From Lacisediminihabitans sp040549465 (GTDB lineage Bacteria > Actinomycetota > Actinomycetes > Actinomycetales > Microbacteriaceae), in NCBI RefSeq assembly GCF_040549465.1, contig NZ_JBEPTL010000011.1:1-64000 (forward strand): DNA of 64,000 nucleotides, read 5' to 3'. The notes beneath the pieces were generated by a model. That model worked only from the letters and a program-made list of their open reading frames with translations, made no database searches and was not told where the DNA came from. Positions 24,641 to 33,192 of this stretch are shown here, piece after piece (position 1 is the first letter of the stretch; each line of letters opens with the position of its first letter). The translations under genes were made by a program, and so were the position numbers.

Positions 24641-24676
24641 CCAGCACCATCGAACGAGAGAAATACAGGAACAACG

Positions 24677-25279
24677 ATGTCCCACTTCATTTATCTCGTG
24701 CGCCACGGCGAACAGCGGGATGCCGAGCATGGCATGCCGGATGGCCCCCTTTCTGCACGCGGCCAGCGTCAGGCGAAACTTGTCGCCGACCGGTTGAGCG
24801 GTGTTCCATTCACTGGAGCGTGGCACTCCCCGCTGCAGCGAGCCGAGGAGACCGCTCGTATCATGACGGCGAGCATGCCGAGCCTTGATGCCAAGCCGTC
24901 CGCGCTGCTTTTCGACTGCATCCCCTCCGGTCCGACACCGGACATGCCGCGCGCCTTCGATCACTTCTTCGGCTCTGTGACCAGGGACGAGGTCGAGGCA
25001 GGCGAGGCACAGATGGCGGATGCCGTGGCCGAGTGGCTGACGCCAGCTCGCGAAGATCGCCATGACCTGCTTATCACTCACAACTTCGTGATCGCGTGGT
25101 TCGTGCGTGAGGTCTTCGGGGCACCCGCGTGGCGATGGATGGGCCTCAACCAGGCCAATTGCGGGCTCACCATAATCCGCGTGCGATCGGCCAAGCCGCC
25201 GGTGCTGATCACCCACAACGACCTCGGTCACCTGCCGGCCGAGCTGCGCACCGGACTGCCAGACGGGCAGCCTTTCTAG
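24677..25279 (+). CDS. histidine phosphatase family protein
   Basis: The 200-residue protein has the phosphoglycerate-mutase-like fold: the RHG motif with the phosphorylated His at residue 10 (LVRHGEQRD), LSARGQRQAK, the Arg-containing SPLQRAEETA, and the second His in LLITHNFVIAWF. All four residues of the catalytic pocket are present. The substrate, a small phosphate ester or a protein, cannot be told. It lies 36 bases after the M16 gene and may be cotranscribed with it. Confidence 0.88.
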   Translation: MSHFIYLVRHGEQRDAEHGMPDGPLSARGQRQAKLVADRLSGVPFTGAWHSPLQRAEETARIMTASMPSLDAKPSALLFDCIPSGPTPDMPRAFDHFFGSVTRDEVEAGEAQMADAVAEWLTPAREDRHDLLITHNFVIAWFVREVFGAPAWRWMGLNQANCGLTIIRVRSAKPPVLITHNDLGHLPAELRTGLPDGQPF

Positions 25280-25311
25280 GTACCGGTCGTGAGAGATCTC
25301 GACTGGTTCGA

Positions 25312-25824
25312 TCAGCTGGGGCTTGATCGCCCCGGGCGTAGCGGCTTGGCGTACCAGTTGGTCGCGTTGGGATTGTCGTTGTATGGCGGCACCGAGACGA
25401 AACCCGACGATCGGTACAGCGCACCGGCCGCCTCGAGGCTGACGTTCGTGTCGAGTACGAGCTCGTCGGCGCCGCATGCCAACGCCCTGCGTTCAAGTTC
25501 GGCAAGCAGCGCGCGGCCATAGCCGCGTCCGCGAGTGCGCGGCTGCAGCCACAGATGCTTGACCTCGAAGCGGATGCCGCCGCTCTCGTCGGGCTCGATC
25601 ATCCGGATTCCGCCGCATCCGACATCCGCCGGCTCGCCTGGTTCGTCGTCGGCTTCGACCACCAGGAAGACACCGTGTGGCGGGACGAAGTCCGAGGGCC
25701 GGGGAAATGTCGTGCGGTAGGCGCCCTGGCTGGCGGGGAAACCCTGCGCGCGGCTCGCGAAGTACTCGGCCAGGAGTTGATGCGCGGCGGGATCGTCGAC
25801 GGATGTTTCACGCCAGGAGACCAT
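25312..25824 (-). CDS. GNAT family N-acetyltransferase
   Basis: The 170-residue protein shows the acetyl-CoA-binding motif A, VKHLWLQPRTRGRGYGRALL split at RGRGYGRALL, around residues 88-107, and motif B in LDTNVSLEAAGALYRSSGFVSV. It should move an acetyl group from acetyl-CoA to an amine of unknown identity. It is convergent with the histidine phosphatase gene and divergent from dapB, only 52 bases apart. Confidence 0.86.
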   Translation of the reverse strand: MVSWRETSVDDPAAHQLLAEYFASRAQGFPASQGAYRTTFPRPSDFVPPHGVFLVVEADDEPGEPADVGCGGIRMIEPDESGGIRFEVKHLWLQPRTRGRGYGRALLAELERRALACGADELVLDTNVSLEAAGALYRSSGFVSVPPYNDNPNATNWYAKPLRPGRSSPS

Positions 25825-25876
25825 GCTTCCAGCCTAGGCGGGCAGCTGATCCCCAGACGCTTGGTAGATTTGGGGG

Positions 25877-26668
25877 ATGACAACCACGGTCGCCGTCGTC
25901 GGCGCGACAGGAAAAATGGGCACGCTCATCGGCCAGTTGATCGACGAGTCGGCCGACTTCGAGGTGGTCGCCAGTATTGGCTCGAAAGGGTCGCTGAACG
26001 AGATGCTCGTCGCAGACTGCGTGGTGGATGTCACAGTGCCAGCGGTGAGCCAGGATGTCGTCGACTTCGCCGTCGATCACGGCCTGAGCGTGCTCGTCGG
26101 GACCAGCGGATGGACCAGCACCCGGATCAGCTCCCTCGAGAGGCGAGTCGCGACGAAGAACACGGCCGACGGCACGTCGATCGGCGTCATCATCATCCCC
26201 AACTTCTCGCTGGGCTCGGTTCTTGCGACCGCTTTCGCCGCCATGGCGGCGAAGTTCTTCGACTCGATCGAGATCGTCGAAGCGCACAGCGCGTCCAAGG
26301 TCGATTCGCCTTCGGGCACGGCGACCCGCACGGCTGAGCTCATAGGTAACGCTCGTGCGACGCTCGGCCCTGTCGAGGCTCCGCACACCGATCAGCGGGC
26401 GCGGGGCCAGCAGGTCTCGAGCGTGCCGATCCACAGCCTGCGGATGCAGGGGATCGTCGCGAAGCAGGACGTCATCTTCGGCGGTACGGGGGAGGTGCTC
26501 ACTCTCAGTCACGAGACGATCGAGTTGACCGCTTACATCGCCGGCATCCGTCTGGCACTCGCTGCGCTGAGGGACACGGAGGGCGTCGTCGTCGGGCTCG
26601 ACAAGCTCATCGACCTCGGTTCCGCGGACCCGAGTCCGCAGTCGCCCGCATCGATCGAAACCACGTGA
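25877..26668 (+). CDS. dapB: 4-hydroxy-tetrahydrodipicolinate reductase
   Basis: The 263-residue enzyme reduces the DapA product with NAD(P)H in the diaminopimelate/lysine pathway. It has VAVVGATGKMG at the nucleotide site, VDVTVPAVSQD, VGTSGW and PNFSLGS. The catalytic motif is EAHSASKVDSPSGTA, where the family's usual double His is His-Ser; the following Lys and SGTA are kept. TAGATT (25865-25870) lies six bases before the ATG, so the gene is probably leaderless. dapA is 2.7 kb downstream and dapF 19 kb downstream in this window. Confidence 0.94.
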   Translation: MTTTVAVVGATGKMGTLIGQLIDESADFEVVASIGSKGSLNEMLVADCVVDVTVPAVSQDVVDFAVDHGLSVLVGTSGWTSTRISSLERRVATKNTADGTSIGVIIIPNFSLGSVLATAFAAMAAKFFDSIEIVEAHSASKVDSPSGTATRTAELIGNARATLGPVEAPHTDQRARGQQVSSVPIHSLRMQGIVAKQDVIFGGTGEVLTLSHETIELTAYIAGIRLALAALRDTEGVVVGLDKLIDLGSADPSPQSPASIETT

Positions 26669-27105
26669 GGGGCCGTATCGCCGTCATCCTGATGGCGGCG
26701 CTCCTCATGCTCTACCTGGTGTTGGTCACACAGCTGGCGGTGCGGTTGCTCGCTGTCGACAACGGGGTCTCCAAGGCCCTCGGTATCGCGCTGATCGTGC
26801 TACCGCTGCTCGGACTCTGGGCGCTCATTGCAGAGCTGCTGTTCGGCATCCGCAGCGAGCGTCTGGTACGCATGCTCGACGCCTCGGGCGAGCTTCCGGT
26901 TGACAACCTGCCGAAGCGCACCAGCGGGCGTCCGGAGCGTGGGCCGGCGGATGAGGAATTTCCCCGATACCAAGCCGAGGTCGAGGCTGATCCCGGCAGC
27001 TGGAAGGCCTGGTTCCGGCTCGGACTCGCCTACGACGCGAGCGGGGACCGCCGTCGGGCGCGACAGTCGATCAGGCGCGCGATCACTCTTGAGCGCGCCG
27101 CTTAA
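26665..27105 (+). CDS. membrane-anchored TPR-like protein
   Basis: The 146-residue protein starts at GTG 26665, overlapping the dapB stop by four bases, so it is translationally coupled. It has two hydrophobic helices (about 8-30 and 38-64), a linker and a single tetratricopeptide-like pair at the C-terminus (PGSWKAWFRLGLAYDASGDRRRARQSIRRAI, split here at GDRRRA). The coupling with dapB is seen in related actinobacteria, but the role is unknown. Confidence 0.72.
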   Translation: MRGRIAVILMAALLMLYLVLVTQLAVRLLAVDNGVSKALGIALIVLPLLGLWALIAELLFGIRSERLVRMLDASGELPVDNLPKRTSGRPERGPADEEFPRYQAEVEADPGSWKAWFRLGLAYDASGDRRRARQSIRRAITLERAA

Positions 27106-28055
27106 CGTTTCTTCCGTTTCGGCAGACCGGCCTTTTTCGGCAGACCAGCCTTTTTCGGCAGACCAGCCTTTTCCGGCAGGAAGGCGTCGATAGCTTCCTC
27201 CGCGGTGTTATGGCGGTAGACGAATCCGTCGTTCAAGAGTTTCTCCGGGACGATCTGCTGGCTGCTCAGCAATAGCTCAGGGCCAGCCTCTCGCAGCCCG
27301 AGGTTGATCGCGAACGTCGGCACGACGAAGTCATACCAGCGGTGCATCTGTTTTGCGACGTGGCGGGTGATGCGGTCGGAGGTCGCCGGCGTTGGACCGA
27401 CGAGGTTGACCGGCCCGGTGAGTTTCGAGGTCAGCAGGTGACGGATGGCCGCGGCTTCGTCGTACAGGCTGATCCATGGCCAGATGTCACCGCCGGTTCC
27501 GAATCGCGATCCGAGGCCGACGCGCGTGAGGGCTATCACCGGGCCGAGGGATCCGCCGTTGCCGATGACGAAGCCGGTGCGGAACGTGACGAGCCGGGTC
27601 TTGGCTGGGCGAATCTGTGCGACCTGTTCCCACTGCTCGACGATGTCGCCGAGGAAGCCGGGTCCTCGCGAGGACGCTTCGGTGAGTCGTTCGCCTGGCC
27701 TGTCGCCGTAGAAACCCACCGCTGAAGCGCTCAGGAACACTTCGGGCGGTTTCGATGCCATCGACATCGCCTCGGCGAGGGCCTGCGTGGTCTGCAACCG
27801 AGAGCGCAGGATCTCTTTCTTGTACGAGGCGGTCCACGGCAGTCGCGCCAGCGAGGCGCCCGACAGGTTGATGACGGCGTCCACCGAGTCGATCAGGCTG
27901 GAGTCGAGGATGCGTGCGGTCGGTGCCCAGTTGATCTCGTTCTCGGCGCGCGGCTGTCGACGCACAAGTGTGAGCACGTCGTGGCCGTCTTCGCGCAGCT
28001 GATGGCTGAGCTCGGTTCCGATGAACCCGGATGCCCCCGAGATCAATACCCGCAT
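27102..28055 (-). CDS. TIGR01777 family NAD(P)-binding epimerase (SDR)
   Basis: The 317-residue protein begins with RVLISGASGFIGTELSHQL, a Rossmann start typical of the extended SDR family, then VDAVINLSGASLA, LSASAVGFYGDRPGE and an NLVGPTPAT stretch, as in the TIGR01777 epimerases. The C-terminus has three KAGLPK repeats, encoded by an 18-bp tandem repeat, and ends in RKKR. The first Met of the Rossmann strand (28055) is taken as start; a longer GTG start at 28109 exists. The stop overlaps that of the convergent TPR-like gene (TTAA at 27102-27105). Confidence 0.85.
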   Translation of the reverse strand: MRVLISGASGFIGTELSHQLREDGHDVLTLVRRQPRAENEINWAPTARILDSSLIDSVDAVINLSGASLARLPWTASYKKEILRSRLQTTQALAEAMSMASKPPEVFLSASAVGFYGDRPGERLTEASSRGPGFLGDIVEQWEQVAQIRPAKTRLVTFRTGFVIGNGGSLGPVIALTRVGLGSRFGTGGDIWPWISLYDEAAAIRHLLTSKLTGPVNLVGPTPATSDRITRHVAKQMHRWYDFVVPTFAINLGLREAGPELLLSSQQIVPEKLLNDGFVYRHNTAEEAIDAFLPEKAGLPKKAGLPKKAGLPKRKKR

Positions 28056-28108
28056 TTTCCGCTTGTCACGCAGGCGGCGGGGCACGGCGGGTCGTTCGGA
28101 TGCGGGCA

Positions 28109-28534
28109 CTATGCGAGGTTAGCTTCCAGGGTGATCGGGATGCCGGTCAACGCGCGAGAGACGGGGCAGTTCGCCTTGGCATCCGCTGCGACGCGCTGGA
28201 AATCTTCGTCACTGATGCCGGGCACTTTGGCACTTACCAGGAGGTGACTGCCGGTGATTCCTTCTGCGGGGTCGAAGGTCACGGCGGCTGTCACCTGGAG
28301 GTTCTGCGGAGGAGTCCCGAACTCGGTGAGGGCGTTGGCAAGCGCCATCGAGAGGCAAGCGGAGTGCGCGGCCCCGAGAAGTTCTTCCGGGTTGGTCTTG
28401 CCCGTTTCGCCTTCTGCGCGCGCTGCCCAACTGACAGGGAATTCCGCCGCATCGGACGAGTCGAGCGAGACGGTGCCCGCCCCGCTCTTCAGATCGCCGA
28501 TCCAGAGCGTTGTCGCTTCGCTGGTAACCGCCAT
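28109..28534 (-). CDS. OsmC family peroxiredoxin-like protein
   Basis: The 141-residue protein has the OsmC pattern. One reactive Cys is in AAHSACLSMALANAL (about residue 60) and the other in KANCPVSRAL near the C-terminus; the Glu of NPEELLGAAH is also present. Members reduce organic hydroperoxides, using lipoyl-type thiols. ATG 28534 has GGAGGAACC before it. A perfect palindrome at 28677-28701 is upstream and might bind a redox-sensing regulator. It precedes the SDR epimerase gene. Confidence 0.9.
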   Translation of the reverse strand: MAVTSEATTLWIGDLKSGAGTVSLDSSDAAEFPVSWAARAEGETGKTNPEELLGAAHSACLSMALANALTEFGTPPQNLQVTAAVTFDPAEGITGSHLLVSAKVPGISDEDFQRVAADAKANCPVSRALTGIPITLEANLA

Positions 28535-28676
28535 GGTTCCTCCTCCGTTGGATGACGACAGCATATGTCACCCTCGTGAAGGCTCTGCCAGCGGAGGAGT
28601 GGTTCGACAACCGTTTATAGGCTGCTTCTGTCGCCACGACAGCGCCGGACTATGACCCTTGCTGCAACAGACTCCA

Positions 28677-28701
28677 CTGGTTCAGGACGGTCCTGAACCA
28701 G
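28677..28701. promoter_or_regulatory. perfect 25-base palindrome upstream of osmC
   Basis: CTGGTTCAGGA (28677-28687) and TCCTGAACCAG (28691-28701) are perfect reverse complements around CGG. The short spacing fits a dimeric regulator site better than a terminator. It lies in the divergent region between osmC and the truncated AbiEi-like gene. Confidence 0.5.
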
Positions 28702-28840
28702 AGGAGTTTGCACACCTGGCGATCGACTGCCAGTGCGATCCTCCCGTTATCAACTTCTCGACACTGTGTCAGCCGCTGGGTTCTCCCCAGACGATGGGTT
28801 CAGCGTCGTGATCGTCCTAGCCAACCTTGATACTCGGGAG

Positions 28841-29329
28841 ATGCCCACACTCGTTTCCACTCTTCGCGATCTCGGCGGTCTGGCGCACATCGGCGATCTT
28901 GTGGGCCGGGGCTATCCTCCCGAGTTCATTCGCATGCAGGCTGACTATGGGCGGATAATCCGGGTGAGAAAAGGTTGGTACGCCGTTGGTGATGTCCCCG
29001 AGGAGGTGCTCCGTGCCTGTCGAGTGGGCGGGAGACTTGCTTGTGTCAGTGCACTCGCCTTTCACTGGCTATGTCCGCCGGAGCTCGGGAGTTTGCACGT
29101 CAGCGTTAAGGGAAACGCGTCCAGGTTCAGAGATTCGCTTACGGCACGAGGCCGTTTAGGCGGAAAAGCTCTAGCGCCAGTCGTGCTGCATTGGAGTCGC
29201 CGAGAACTCGCGGGCGACCGTCGGGCTGTTTCGGTCAGCGAAGCTTTGGCTCAGGCGTCTGCTTGCCGGTCGCGCATACCTGCGATCGCCCAGGCAGCAC
29301 CGGACGCGGCCGCAGGCGATAACCTGTAG
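28841..29329 (+). CDS. C-terminally truncated AbiEi-like / DUF559-associated N-terminal domain
   Basis: The start of this 162-residue frame, MPTLVSTLRDLGGLAHIGDLVGRG split there, followed by GRIIRVRKGWYAVGDVPE and GGRLACVSALAFHWL, is the winged-helix region that begins many actinobacterial AbiEi-like or DUF559 (Vsr-endonuclease-like) proteins. The usual C-terminal nuclease-like domain is absent; the frame runs into the dapA promoter and stops four bases before dapA. It may be a remnant. ATG 28841 is chosen over an open extension to 28733. Base composition looks slightly less G+C-rich than the flanks. Confidence 0.5.
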   Translation: MPTLVSTLRDLGGLAHIGDLVGRGYPPEFIRMQADYGRIIRVRKGWYAVGDVPEEVLRACRVGGRLACVSALAFHWLCPPELGSLHVSVKGNASRFRDSLTARGRLGGKALAPVVLHWSRRELAGDRRAVSVSEALAQASACRSRIPAIAQAAPDAAAGDNL

Positions 29330-29332
29330 TTC

Positions 29333-30310
29333 GTGTCTACGTCTCACAATCCCTTCGGTCAGGTACTCGTTGCGCTGGTGACCCCGTTCACCGCTGACGG
29401 CGAAGTCGACTGGGCCGGCGTGGAGAAGCACATCGACGACGTCATCACCGCGGGTGCCGACGGCATCGTGGTCACCGGCACGACCGGCGAGACCAGCACG
29501 CTCACCGACCCGGAGAAGCTCAAGCTCGTCGAGGTCGGCAAGTCCGTTGCGGCCGGGCGAGCCAAAATCATCACCGGAGGCGGGTCGAACGAGACCGCGC
29601 ACGCGATCGAGCTCTACAAGCACAGCGAGAAGGCCGGTGCCGACGCCGTCATGATCGTGACGCCGTACTACAACAAGCCGACCCAGGCGGGTGTGCTTAC
29701 GCACTTCCGCATGATCGCTGACGCGACCGACCTGCCGGTGATCCTTTACGACATCCCGGGGCGCACCGGCATCCCGATCAAATATGAGACGATCCTTCGT
29801 GCGGCTCAGCATCCGAACATCCTCGCGGTCAAAGACGCCAAGGGCGACTTCAGCGAGGTCAGCCGGGTGCTCAACCAGACCGACCTCCTGTACTTTTCCG
29901 GCGATGACGTCAACGTGCTGCCGCACCTGAGCATCGGAGCCACAGGACTCATCGGCGTGACGGCCAATATCGCCGCCGCACCGTATCGGGTGATCGTGGA
30001 TGCGGTGAACGCCGGCGACCTGAAGACCGCCACGGCCGCGCACAAACAGCTCGAACCGCTCGTGCGCGCCGTTATGACGCACGTTCCAGGGACGGTGGCG
30101 GCCAAGTACATCCTTCACGGACTCGGCCGTATCGAGTCCCCCCGCGTACGCCTGCCACTCGTCGGCCCGGAAGACTTCGAAGCAGCCCAGATCGAAGATG
30201 AGCTCGCGCTCGTCGGCGAGATCCCCGGTGTCGACCTGAGCAACTTCCGCCCAGATCGCAACGCAGCGGCCGGCGGAGCGCTGCCCAAGGTCGCCGGCAC
30301 CACGCGCTGA
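29333..30310 (+). CDS. dapA: 4-hydroxy-tetrahydrodipicolinate synthase
   Basis: This 325-residue class I aldolase condenses pyruvate and aspartate semialdehyde. It carries TTGETSTL, the Tyr in VTPYYNKPTQ, YDIPGRTG and the Schiff-base Lys in ILAVKDAKGD. TAACCT (29320-29325) sits seven bases before GTG 29333 with no ribosome site, which points to a leaderless mRNA. rnj follows 67 bases downstream, an arrangement conserved in many Actinobacteria. Confidence 0.95.
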   Translation: MSTSHNPFGQVLVALVTPFTADGEVDWAGVEKHIDDVITAGADGIVVTGTTGETSTLTDPEKLKLVEVGKSVAAGRAKIITGGGSNETAHAIELYKHSEKAGADAVMIVTPYYNKPTQAGVLTHFRMIADATDLPVILYDIPGRTGIPIKYETILRAAQHPNILAVKDAKGDFSEVSRVLNQTDLLYFSGDDVNVLPHLSIGATGLIGVTANIAAAPYRVIVDAVNAGDLKTATAAHKQLEPLVRAVMTHVPGTVAAKYILHGLGRIESPRVRLPLVGPEDFEAAQIEDELALVGEIPGVDLSNFRPDRNAAAGGALPKVAGTTR

Positions 30311-30377
30311 GAACACGCAGTGCCAAGAACTTAATACAGGGGGCTAGAGGCCTCGCAAAGCACGACCACTGGACGAT

Positions 30378-32054
30378 ATGAACTCACCTGTCTACGACCC
30401 ACGCCCACTTTCCCCCGGAACCCTCCGCGTCATCCCGATCGGCGGTCTCGGCGAAATCGGTCGCAACATGACCAGCTACGAGATCGACGGAAAGATCCTC
30501 ATCGTCGACTGCGGTGTGCTCTTCCCGGAAGAGAACCAGCCGGGTGTCGACCTGATCCTCCCCGACTTCAGTCCGATCAAAGACCGTCTCGACGACGTGA
30601 TCGGCGTCGTGCTCACCCACGGCCACGAAGACCACATCGGCGCGGTTCCCTACCTGCTGCGCCTGCGCCAGGACATCCCGCTCATCGGATCCAACCTCAC
30701 TCTCGCGCTCATCGAGGCGAAACTCAAAGAGCACCGCATCACGCCGTACACCCTCAGCGTCACCGAGGGCCAGCACGAGAAGCTCGGCCCGTTCGACCTC
30801 GAGTTCATCGCCGTGAACCACTCGATTCCGGATGCGCTCGCCGTCGCCATCTCGACGACCGCCGGCCTTGTGCTGCACACCGGCGATTTCAAGATGGACC
30901 AGCTGCCGCTCGACGACCGCATCACAGACCTGCGCGCCTTCGCGCGCCTCGGCGAGGTGGGCGTCGACCTGTTCCTGCCCGACTCCACCAACGCCGACGT
31001 ACCGGGGTTCACCGCACCCGAACGCGACATCGGGCCGGTGCTCGAATCGGTGATCTCCAAAGCCCCCCGGCGCGTGATCGTGGCGAGTTTCTCCAGCCAC
31101 GTGCACCGCGTACAGCAGGTGCTGGATGCCGCCCACGCCAACGGACGCCGTGTCGCCTTCATGGGCCGCTCGATGGTGCGCAACATGACCATCGCCGCCG
31201 ATCTCGGCTATCTCAAAGTTCCAGACGGCGTGCTGATCGAAGCGAAGAAGGCAGCCGACCTCCCTGATAACAAGATCGTCTACATGTCGACCGGATCCCA
31301 GGGTGAGCCGATGGCCGTGCTCGCGCGCATGGCCAACCTCGAGCACCAGATCGAGGTCGGCAAGGGTGACACCGTGATCCTCGCCTCCAGCCTGATCCCC
31401 GGCAACGAGAACGCTGTCTATCGCGTGATCAACGGCCTGACGAAGCTCGGCGCGAACGTCGTGCACAAGGGCAATGCCAAGGTGCACGTCTCCGGTCATG
31501 CTTCGGCCGGTGAGCTGCTCTACGTCTACAACATTCTCAAGCCGAAGAACGTGCTGCCTGTTCACGGCGAATATCGTCACCTGGTCGCGAACCAGCAGCT
31601 CGCAATGCTCACCGGGGTACCGGAGGAGAACACGATCATCGGCGAGGACGGCACCGTCATCGATCTCAAAGACGGTATAGCCGAGATCGTCGGCCAGCTC
31701 GACCTCGGCTATGTCTACGTCGATGGTGCGAGCGTCGGAGAGATCACGGATGCCGACCTCAAAGACCGCAGGATACTGGCGGAGGAGGGCTTCGTCTCGA
31801 TCTTCGTGGCGATCGACGCCCAGACCGGTAGGGTCATCGTCGGCCCGGAGATCCAGGCGCGTGGGTTCGCCGAGGGCGAGGCCGTGTTCGACGAAGTCAA
31901 ACCGCTCATCGTGCGTGCGATCTCGGACGCTGCGGCGAACGGCACCCGGGACACTCACGCTTTCAGCCAGGTCATCCGGCGCACTGTCGGTCGCTGGGTA
32001 AACACCTCGCACCGCCGTCGACCGATGATCGTCCCGGTGGTCATCGAGGCCTGA
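30378..32054 (+). CDS. rnj: ribonuclease J
   Basis: The 558-residue metallo-beta-lactamase/beta-CASP ribonuclease has the zinc motif VLTHGHEDHIGA around residues 77-88, NHSIPDALA, LHTGDFK, the beta-CASP motif SSHVHRVQ, and the third region SGHAS. It degrades and matures RNA with 5'-to-3' exo- and endonuclease activity, complementing PNPase in this genome segment. ATG 30378 gives the standard N-terminus; the extra residues before LRVIPIGGLGEIG are typical of actinobacterial orthologues. Confidence 0.95.
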   Translation: MNSPVYDPRPLSPGTLRVIPIGGLGEIGRNMTSYEIDGKILIVDCGVLFPEENQPGVDLILPDFSPIKDRLDDVIGVVLTHGHEDHIGAVPYLLRLRQDIPLIGSNLTLALIEAKLKEHRITPYTLSVTEGQHEKLGPFDLEFIAVNHSIPDALAVAISTTAGLVLHTGDFKMDQLPLDDRITDLRAFARLGEVGVDLFLPDSTNADVPGFTAPERDIGPVLESVISKAPRRVIVASFSSHVHRVQQVLDAAHANGRRVAFMGRSMVRNMTIAADLGYLKVPDGVLIEAKKAADLPDNKIVYMSTGSQGEPMAVLARMANLEHQIEVGKGDTVILASSLIPGNENAVYRVINGLTKLGANVVHKGNAKVHVSGHASAGELLYVYNILKPKNVLPVHGEYRHLVANQQLAMLTGVPEENTIIGEDGTVIDLKDGIAEIVGQLDLGYVYVDGASVGEITDADLKDRRILAEEGFVSIFVAIDAQTGRVIVGPEIQARGFAEGEAVFDEVKPLIVRAISDAAANGTRDTHAFSQVIRRTVGRWVNTSHRRRPMIVPVVIEA

Positions 32055-32175
32055 CCGTCTCAGGGTAAACCCTCATCGGCCCCTGAAATCGCTCGTTTCA
32101 TCCGCAAGTCGGATGTCGCAGCGTCGCTACTCTCATAGAGTGAGCGAAGCTTGACATTCAGACAAAGGGGCAGAC

Positions 32176-33192
32176 GTGGGCGTGGTGCGCAAGTGGGTTT
32201 TTCCGATCATTCGAATCCTGATCTTCGCGGCTGTCGCTATTGCGCTGGTCAAGCTGGCGTTCTTCGCCGGTGCGACGCAGGCGAGTGACCCGACGCTGCC
32301 AACCGGAGAGATCAGCGAACCTCAGACGGCGGTGACGATCGGCACGATCACGAACGACGTCAAGCTGAAGGGCACAGTTTCAGCCGATACGGCCGTGCCG
32401 ATCAAGGCGACCCTCGCGGGTGAGGTCAAGAAGGTCCTGGTCACCCAGGGCCAGGCCGTCGCCGCCAATACGCCGGTGCTGACCATCCGCTCCGACACTT
32501 TCTCACCCGAGGGCACCCCGATTAACAAGACCGTCACGGTGCTCGCCGGTTCCGCGGGCGCACTGTCGTCCTTTCCGGTGATCGTCGGCCAGGTCGTCGC
32601 CGTCGGTGACGCGCTCGGCCAGGTGGCCCCGCCATCCTTCAACGTCTCTGCCACACTCTCACCCGAGCAGCAGTACCGGCTGCTGAACCAGCCGACCGAG
32701 GCGCAGGTCACCATCACGGGCGGCCCTGCACCCTTCACCTGCACGGGGCTTTCAATCACCACGGCGCTCGCGGGTTCGGGTTCCGGATCCGGCTCGGGTT
32801 CTGGATCAGGGCAGTCAGGCGACCCGGGCAACTCCGGCAACGCCAGCAGTGGCACGACGGTGAGATGCGCCGTGCCTGCGGAGGTCAAGGTTTTCGGCGG
32901 TCTCGCGGCCAACCTGACGATCTCCGGCGGCGTCGCCGACAGGGTGCTCGTCGTGCCGATCACCGCCGTCGAAGGCACCGTCCAGGCCGGCAACGTCTAC
33001 ATGATGACGGATGGCGGCAAGCCGGAGAAGCACGCGGTAACCCTCGGGCTCAGCGACGGCAAGAACGTCCAGGTCACCGGCGGGCTCAAGGAGGGAGTGC
33101 AGATCCTCGAGTTCGTCCCTGGCGCACCGGCTTCGAACAGCGGAGACTGCCCACCGTCTGGCGGTAACGGCACCTGCGTGAGCGCCCAGTGA
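32176..33192 (+). CDS. HlyD/MacA-like adaptor protein of an ABC cassette
   Basis: The 338-residue protein has one N-terminal membrane segment and a periplasmic-side adaptor with a lipoyl-like barrel (AVPIKATLAGEVKKVLVTQGQAVAANTP, split here at GEVKKV) and a C-terminal beta domain. A Gly-Ser run of about 12 residues (from base 32776) is inserted in the middle, with Cys on both sides (FTCTGLS and VRCAVP) that could pair. Such adaptors work with MacB-type permeases. It overlaps the ATPase gene by four bases. A TAGAGT -10 box is at 32136-32141. Confidence 0.78.
   Translation: MGVVRKWVFPIIRILIFAAVAIALVKLAFFAGATQASDPTLPTGEISEPQTAVTIGTITNDVKLKGTVSADTAVPIKATLAGEVKKVLVTQGQAVAANTPVLTIRSDTFSPEGTPINKTVTVLAGSAGALSSFPVIVGQVVAVGDALGQVAPPSFNVSATLSPEQQYRLLNQPTEAQVTITGGPAPFTCTGLSITTALAGSGSGSGSGSGSGQSGDPGNSGNASSGTTVRCAVPAEVKVFGGLAANLTISGGVADRVLVVPITAVEGTVQAGNVYMMTDGGKPEKHAVTLGLSDGKNVQVTGGLKEGVQILEFVPGAPASNSGDCPPSGGNGTCVSAQ

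Noticed and set aside
30384..32012. 542-codon open frame on the minus strand opposite rnj
   Set aside because: It mirrors the codon pattern of rnj (third-position G/C makes the antisense frame stop-free), has no ribosome site and resembles no protein family.
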